From Adiantum capillus-veneris (lineage: Eukaryota > Streptophyta > Polypodiopsida > Polypodiales > Pteridaceae), in assembly GCA_014529385.2 (NCBI GenBank), contig CM043964.1, positions 135,883,420-135,947,419 on the forward strand: a stretch of DNA of 64,000 bases, read 5' to 3'. Shown piece after piece: positions 57,827 through 64,000 of this stretch. A program made the position numbers and the translations under genes. The notes beneath the pieces are model-generated. The model did not search any database, had not been told where the DNA came from, and saw only the letters and a program-made list of their open reading frames with translations. Numbering within the stretch: the stretch's first letter is position 1; the number at the start of each line of letters is the position of its first letter.

Positions 57827-59699
57827 CATGTCTGTGTGTTGGGTGGGTTTTCCATGCGAGAGAGTGAAGGAGGCCAGGGAGAGCTAAGATGTGTGTGTGC
57901 AATGTGGTGATAAGGGTGGCCATGAGAGTACCACATGGGAACCAAAAAGGCATGTGAGAGAGTACTGTGTCATCATGTGATCGGCCAACATGAAAAGCCA
58001 AGTTCGTGGAGTGTGTGAGTTTTCAAAATACCTTTTTTTTTTAAAAAAATCTCATGGGACTTGCTCCCCCGGTAATCAATGTGCCAAGGTGGTAATCATT
58101 TAACATGGAGAGTGTGGGTACGTTGTGACCAACTTGGAGTAAGAAAGAAACGATGAGAGAATATGACCTATTGAAACAAAAGAAAATTTGTTATTTGCCA
58201 AGATATCACACGAAAATTCATTTTGATTACACATTATTGTACACACAAATGTTGACAATTTATTCATTATCAAGCCATATTCAGTATGTGTGTAATAGTG
58301 TGCTTATGGGTATGTGAATATGAGCCTATGCTGTGCTTTGCACCACGATGGGTAGCACATCATAAGCAGCCTTGAATGAAGCATGTGGATGTGTTATGGT
58401 GGTGTAATTAGCCTACACCATAATTGGACACTGAGTAGAAGAATGATGTGGGTCCTGGGCTTGCATGATGGGGTATGCGAGAGCAGGTGGTTGTGAGTAC
58501 GGGAGAGTGTGTACGTGCATTCCAAGGTGTAGCAACAAGGATATGCAGGAAACAAAAATACATGTGTATGTATTTGTATATGCACCATAGGTGTCTTGAA
58601 GGTAGTGCATATGCAGTCGAAAAGGTAGGGGTGGGTGCGGGGTGTGGGTCCATCCTTGATTGCTACCAAAACAGACGGTATGTGTGTGTGTGTGTGTGTC
58701 TGTGTGTTGGGTGGGTTTTCCATGCGAGAGAGTGAAGGAGGCCAGGGAGAGCTAAGATGTGTGTGTGCAATGTGGTGATAATGGTGGCCAAGAGAGTAGC
58801 ACATGGGCAACAAAAAGGCATGCGAGAGAGTATTGTATCATCATATGATGGGCCAACATGAAAAGCCAAGTTGGTGGAGTGTGTGGGTTTTCAAAATACC
58901 ATCTTTATTTTACAAATTCTTGTGGGACTTGCTCCCATGGTAATCAATGTGCCAAGGTAGGAGCATCATGTAACATGGAGAGTGAGGGTACGTTGTGACC
59001 AACTTGGAGTTAAAAAGAAAGGTTGAGAAAATATGACCTTTTGAAACAAAAGAAAATTTCATTGTTCCTTATTTGCCAAGATATCACACCAAAATTCATT
59101 TTGATTACACATGATTGTACACACAAATGTTGACAATTTCTTCATTATCAAGCCATATTCACTATGTGTGTGATAGTGTGCTTATGAGTATGTGAATATG
59201 AGCTTATGTTGTGCTTTGCACCACGATGGGTAGAACACCATAAGCAACCTTCAATGGAGCATGTGGATGTGTTATGGTGGTGTAATTAGCCTACACCATA
59301 ATTAGACAGTGAGGTAGAGGAACGATGTGGGTCCACGGCTTGCATGATGGGGTATGTGAGGGCAGGTGGTTGTGAACACGGGAAAGTGTGTGCATGCATT
59401 CCAAGATCTAGCAACAAGGATATGTGGACAACACAAATACATGTGTATGTATTTATATATGCACCATATGTGGTTTCAAGGTAGTGCATATGCAACCAAA
59501 AAGATAGGGTGGGTGCGGGATGTGGGTCCATCCTTGATTGCGTCCAAAAAAGCGTGATCCAGCGGCGAATCTATCAGATTTTGCAAAAGCAATAAAAAAT
59601 TTTGTAAGTTTAAACATACAAATATAAAACAGTCTAACAACTTATTATTATAATACAATAAATTCTTACAGCTTAAAATTATGTACTTACCAAGCTAGG

Positions 59700-60238
59700 T
59701 CAAGAGCTCCGAATGTCCATAAGGACATTTAAGCCCTTTTTGCCCGCAAACTCGTGCTTGTACAGTGTGGGGCTCCCAATCATCAACCACTGTTCAAGAG
59801 ATACAAAGAAAAAAACTACGTGAAAACTAATATTTCAAATACCCAGAACTACTAAACCTAGAGAGCAATGCAACAACACTTACAAAGTTGGTCTCAAATG
59901 ACGCCCATCCGCTGCTCTTCAAGTAGTGGGAGCTCCTTGCCTCTACTCGTGCTGCTCTGGATGCCTCCTTTTGTTGCTTCCACTTGTCTAGATTCTCGCA
60001 TGCTTCCTGCTTTGCACTCTTTCAATCTTATTTACTTAGACAAGATGGTCTTCTCCACCAATCCTTAATTCCTTTCTTCACTTTTGGAGCGCTTGTGCTT
60101 GCAGTACTCGCACATCTGCACCCTCATTAAGTCTTCATTGAAGTGCTCATCCCAATTTTCCATGGAAAACTCGTCATGTAGAATGCTGACAACTTTGTCT
60201 TTCAATTCATCAGGCACTTTTGACCATTTATTTAATAT
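59700..60238 (-). pseudogene. Small coding remnant with a spliced-looking intron, family unknown
   Basis: On the minus strand, 60238-59884 reads in one frame: KWSKVPDELKDKVVSILHDE, then CEYCKHKRSKVKKGI. After two close in-frame stops (TAA and TGA, about 60050) come LDKWKQQKEASRAARVEA and SSHYLKSSGWASFETNF. A GTAAGT donor follows (59883-59878). The acceptor ACAG at 59790-59793 restores the phase with WLMIGSPTLYKHEF and GKKGLNVLMDIRSS, then TGA at 59700-59702. The intron is 94 bp. The charged, Trp-containing sequence resembles the helical regions of plant transposases of the Ptta/En/Spm type, but I cannot confirm that. Confidence 0.45.
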
Positions 60239-61055
60239 GTAGTGTAGCTAATGATGTGTAGCGAAGAGTGTCGAGTGGGTTGAGCCTCAGAGGAGTAGCT
60301 AGTGGTGTGTAGCCAGGAGTGCTGGAAAGTCGCACAAAAGTTGGAGTAGAGGGCGACCCCATGGCTGGTGCGGGGATGAGCAAAGAGATGAGGGAGATTA
60401 GGAGCCTCGACGACTACGAGGCGATGTGGAAGCATCAGTGGGAGAAGCTCCTCCACAACAGCCACTACCTCCACCACTAGAGCACCAATGCCTACAAGAT
60501 TGTTAGACCGTCTAGTCAACACAAAGCTCTTGGAGCGCACTGATCTCTCCGAAGTAGACGGAGAAGATGAAGGAGTGGGACGATGCACCTGCGCACTGGC
60601 ACCGTGGTGGGCATCGTACCACCTCCTCTGTTGGGATCCAAGGAAGAGTAAAACACATTTGGATCCATACCTGCATTAAGGATAACACATTTGGTGTTAA
60701 AACATGCTAATGATAACAAATTGATTCAAAATAATCTGAAGTTAAAACAATTTGATTTGCAATTTGATTCTCTGTTCTCTCCCTCTTTCTAATTCAAAAA
60801 CGTGGCCTTTCACAAGTTTAGTATAGAGACAAAAGGGAGAAAAACAACGCAAATACAAGTCCTGACAAAAGGGATTAAAATTGATTGGATACAATGTCTG
60901 TGACTTTAAGAGGTCTGTCTCTCATCGTAGCATAGCTCATCATAACTCCCCATGTCTATATCGAGCTCTCCATCTAAGGAAATGTCAGGAGTTTCATTTA
61001 GGAGGTCCTTTGCATGCATCCCTCCTTTAGAAGCAGTTTCAGACTCTTCTAGTGC
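60239..61055. other. Unassigned stretch
   Basis: Overlapping frames around 60232-60679 are Ser/Pro/Val-rich and have no motif. It may be the upstream exon of the coding remnant at 59700-60238. A minus-strand acidic frame at 60906-61112 is partly within the 196-bp repeat. Confidence 0.3.
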
Positions 61056-61059
61056 CACA

Positions 61060-61604
61060 TCCATGGCTTCTTGTTTGTTTTCCTCTTCTCCTCTCCCTCC
61101 ATTAGCAATCAACCATAAATCACACTATAAACTACCTCACATTCTCTAGCCATGCATGATCCCCACACACCTTGGTCTAGAGCTGCACGGAGATGAGGAC
61201 CACCGGGTTATAATCTTGTCTTTATTGGTCAATTCTTATATTTGTAGGTGTATCCATGTAGCAGGCTTCTTTTTCGTTTTCCTCTCCTCTCTCCCTCCAT
61301 TAGCAATCAACCATAAATCACACTATAAACTACCTCACATTCTCTAGCCATGCATGATCTACACACACCTTGGTCTAGAGCTGCACGGAGATGAGGACAA
61401 CCGGGTTATAATCTCGTCTTTATTGGTCAATTCTTATATTTGTAGGTGTATCCATGTAGCGGGCAAAACCATTTTGCCTCTTTTTCAGCTCAAGTGATGC
61501 CCTAGCTAGCTAGTGTAGACTACCTCAGATTCTCTAGTCATGCGCAATCCTCGCACACCTCGATCGGATGGTGCATGGAGATCAGGACCACAGGGCTACA
61601 ATAT
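61060..61604. repeat. Tandem repeat, period about 196 bp, 2.8 copies
   Basis: ATTAGCAATCAACCATAAAT begins at 61101 and 61297. ACTACCTCA recurs at about 61131, 61327 and 61526. CTTGGTCTAGAGCTGCACGG and GTAGGTGTATCCATGTAGC repeat with the same spacing. The third unit is more diverged and is interrupted by the Copia LTR after CTACAATA. Confidence 0.85.
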
Positions 61605-61880
61605 TGTTAGGTTTAATGGCCATGTGGCTGACCGCCCATCACTAACTGCTACTAACCCTAAGTGCATAGCTATACACTTGCATGAGCCACTAACGCAAAG
61701 TAGAGTGTTTATTGTGCCTAAGTGAAAAAGATAGAGAAGAAAGAAAGGGGGCACACAGTGTGTGTTGGCTCTCCCCCTCCAACCTGTGTGTGTGGCTATG
61801 GTGGTGTGTGTGTGTGTGTGTGTGAATGTGTGTGAGTATTCATATTCCTCTTTTGATATGCTCTCGGTTCCTCTCCTTCA
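61605..61880 (+). repeat. 5' LTR of a Copia element, 276 bp
   Basis: The LTR begins TGTTAGGTTTAATGG and ends CTCTCCTTCA, two bases before a primer-binding site. It contains a short (TG)n run near 61806-61826. The 3' LTR lies beyond the window. Confidence 0.75.
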
Positions 61881-61882
61881 TC

Positions 61883-61894
61883 TAGTATCAGAGA
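61883..61894 (+). other. Primer-binding site of the Copia element
   Basis: TAGTATCAGAGA differs from the initiator tRNA-Met complement TGGTATCAGAGC at two positions. Its place two bases after the LTR end supports the call. Confidence 0.75.
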
Positions 61895-63058
61895 TGTTCC
61901 ATTCCTAGAATTTCTTCTATGCATGCGTGCACTTTCAAGAGTGCAAACACGGTTCCGACTTCAGCATCAACAAATTCAGCATTTTGAGAGTGTTTCCAGT
62001 AGGTGTCCTGAGGTTTTACCCCCCTTTGGAGCAATTTGTGCCATCAAAAACCTCATTCGAACTATAGTTGTAGGAGCTTCATTTTTCAGCTTTCTTTTGG
62101 TAGTTTGTGCTACATAGCTTCCATAGCCATTACAGGTACCATTGTTGTAGTCTCTTCCATCTATGAGAGCCCACGGCTCATTCGAGAGTGTGTAGGCTCC
62201 TTTGCAGTGGCCTCATACACACACATAGAGTGGGAGTTTGACAACATTGTCTTCTTCGATTACAGGTACAGATACAGATACAAGTACAGGTACAGGTACA
62301 GGTACATGTACAGATACAGATACAGGTACATAGAGCGGCTTGGTTAGCTTCCTCTATGCTTCTTGACCTTGATTTCAGCTTTGGCTACGGCTACGGGTTT
62401 CAGTGCTTGCGATATTTTGGTTCCAGTGGGAGTAGTTTTTTATGCATACATGCATATGTTGACACTTTTGATAGTGTTTGAGCTCTTTTTGAGAGCAGTT
62501 TGACTCCCTACAAGAATATTTCTTTACATGCACATGCTTTTGGTGCCTGTTTGAGCATCGTGACAAAGTTGTATGTCTTTGTGGATACGTCCATTGTATG
62601 CTTTTGTTGAGCCATCTTTTGGCTAGTACGGCAGTCCTGACCATTTTTGAGACTTGGTCCAGAGGATGATAGCCATTTTTTGAGACTTGGCTATACGTTT
62701 TTATGCATAACCTATGTTGTGGAGGGTCAATAGTGTGAGGTTTTCATTGAGCTAGGGTATTCTCAAATGTGGAGATACCTTCAGTGATACAAATAGCTAG
62801 AGCATCCCTTACAAGGCCTCGCCATATACAATGTATAGAGTGGTATAGGTGCTTTTGACGCCGGTGGTCTATGGTCAGTTTGACAGTTTATGTGTCTTAA
62901 TTGGTCTCTATACAATGTGCTTTTCAGAGACATTGCCCTCTTTTATTCTATGTCAGTGACATACTTGTTTATTTTGTCTCGTATTTTGGTTGACATAGTC
63001 CCAATTACAAAGGAGACTCTGCCAAAATTTCCCAGAATCTTTTGGTAGTTTTTTCACC
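61895..63058 (+). other. Copia leader region
   Basis: About 1.16 kb between primer site and gag start, without coding sequence. This is long for a Copia leader. It contains hexamer repeats at 62261-62331 and several near-repeats of GAGACTTGGNYAG and GTTTGAG-type motifs around 62400-62700. Confidence 0.6.
62261..62331 (+). repeat. TACAGR hexamer tandem repeat
   Basis: Twelve near-perfect copies of TACAGG/TACAGA (one TACAAG, one TACATG) in the Copia leader. Confidence 0.9.
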
Positions 63059-63060
63059 AT

Positions 63061-63955
63061 GTCTACTAGTAAAGACCGACATTTATGACATAAAAAAGTT
63101 TGATGGCACTAATTTTTAGATTTGGAAGAACCAAATGCATGATGTGCTTGTCCAAAAGAAACAAAAGTTGCCTATTGCTTATACGGCTAGACCTGAAGAT
63201 ATGCACATGACTCACTTTCAGTGTGAGGAGCTTGATGAGCTATGCAGGTCTATGATTAGACTCCACCTTAGTGAGTTGTATTTTTCAGTGTTAGAATGCG
63301 AGACTCCTTATGCTTTATGGCAGAAATTATGCACGCTTACAAAAAGGATACTACTAGCAGTAAGGTTTTCATGATGCAAAAACTTTTCAACCTTCATATG
63401 AAGGAGTCAGCTAGTGTTGCCAGCCATATCAATGATTTTGATTCTCTTTTTGCTTAGATTTGTGCATAGCACATGACCATTAATGATGAGATGAAAGCAA
63501 TCTTTTTGCTTTGTTCGTTGCCACCCTCTTAGGATATCTTTTGCACATCTGTTAGTAACTCCGCTCCTAATGGTACGCTAAAATACGATGATGTTACTAG
63601 TGCACTTTTGTTAGAGGAGATGCGTCAGAAGACCATGACTACATCGCATTATGGTAAATCTTCTTATGTGCAAAGGGATGATAAGCAACGTAAGGGCCGT
63701 TCTTTGCAATGTGAGTCCAAGAAAGAGGGAAACAGCGATGCATCAAAGGATAGATCAAAGTCTTGTGGTTGCGGCAATGTTCAATGCCATTATTGTGATA
63801 AGTTTGGTCACATAAAGAAGGATTGTTATGCTTGGAAGAGTGACAAAAAGAAAAGAAAAGGTAAAGTCAAAGGTCATGATGATAAAGAGGAGAAACCAAA
63901 GAGTTCGTTTAAAATTAAAGAATTGAACATAGTTCAAGATGACAATGATGCGTAA
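63061..63955 (+). pseudogene. Copia gag, broken
   Basis: An ATG near 63059 (MSTSKD) precedes the gag start. The natural frame KTDIYDIKKFDGTNF follows after a one-base shift and meets a TAG where the usual Phe/Ser-Trp follows. It continues IWKNQMHDVLVQKK and SELYFSVLECETPYALWQKL (UBN2-type gag). After a frameshift near 63355 come LFNLHMKESASVASHINDF, stops near 63460 and 63532, and then an open frame (63608-63955). That frame has the CCHC knuckle CHYCDKFGHIKKDCY, a Lys-rich tail and a TAA. The protease and pol regions lie right of the window. Gag packages element RNA, and this copy is inactive. Confidence 0.9.
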
Positions 63956-64000
63956 GACATTAATATGTTGACTGAAAATAATGATGTCTTTTATGATGCA

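Overview
This looks like a nuclear window from a plant with a large, transposon-dominated genome. The evidence is a set of chromodomain Ty3/Gypsy elements primed by initiator tRNA-Met, a Copia element, an L1-type LINE remnant, short inverted-repeat elements with 8-bp target duplications, long (TG)n tracts, and one intron-less plant-style Ser/Thr kinase. A fragment of a Penelope-like reverse transcriptase is also present. Such elements are uncommon in flowering plants, so I lean weakly towards a fern, lycophyte or gymnosperm, but the sequence does not settle it. I see no rRNA, tRNA gene, CRISPR array, operon or bacterial gene.

Layout. 1-815: 3' end and LTR of a retrotransposon. 2.2-4.4 kb: decayed minus-strand gag/protease remnant. 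It carries one 254-bp MITE (3182-3435), and a second of 268 bp (4833-5100) lies just beyond it. 5.97-30.8 kb: a cluster of one chromovirus family ('family 1'). It holds a broken plus-strand copy, three minus-strand internal regions (M1, M2, M3) separated by 1.1-1.65 kb LTRs, and an approximately 8.3-kb duplicated block. M3 is the only copy with protease, reverse transcriptase and RNase H. M1 and M2 share one 2-kb deletion removing them. 30.8-35.7 kb: a second chromovirus ('family 2') with a very short 167-bp LTR, inserted in a family-1 LTR. 36-38.9 kb: unassigned sequence and a compound (TA/TG/CA) microsatellite. 38.9-40.2 kb: the kinase, the only intact-looking host gene, on the minus strand. 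40.6-44.5 kb: two 556-560 bp direct repeats. 44.5-47.5 kb: AT-rich DNA without visible genes. 47.7-49.6 kb: 5'-truncated LINE. 49.7-59.6 kb: about ten copies of a 0.85-1.0 kb tandem repeat, each with a (TG)n tract at the same internal position, interrupted by the Penelope-like fragment. 59.7-60.2 kb: a small spliced-looking coding remnant. 61.06-61.6 kb: a 196-bp tandem repeat entered by a Copia element whose 5' LTR, primer site, leader and broken gag run to the window end.

Nearly all coding sequence here is degenerate (stops, frameshifts, changed catalytic residues), so no working multi-gene system is visible. The interest lies in how the DNA was built: two new-looking MITE copies with perfect target duplications, shared-LTR tandem structures, a satellite with an embedded hypervariable microsatellite, and a reverse-transcriptase coding fragment without any UTR sitting in that satellite.
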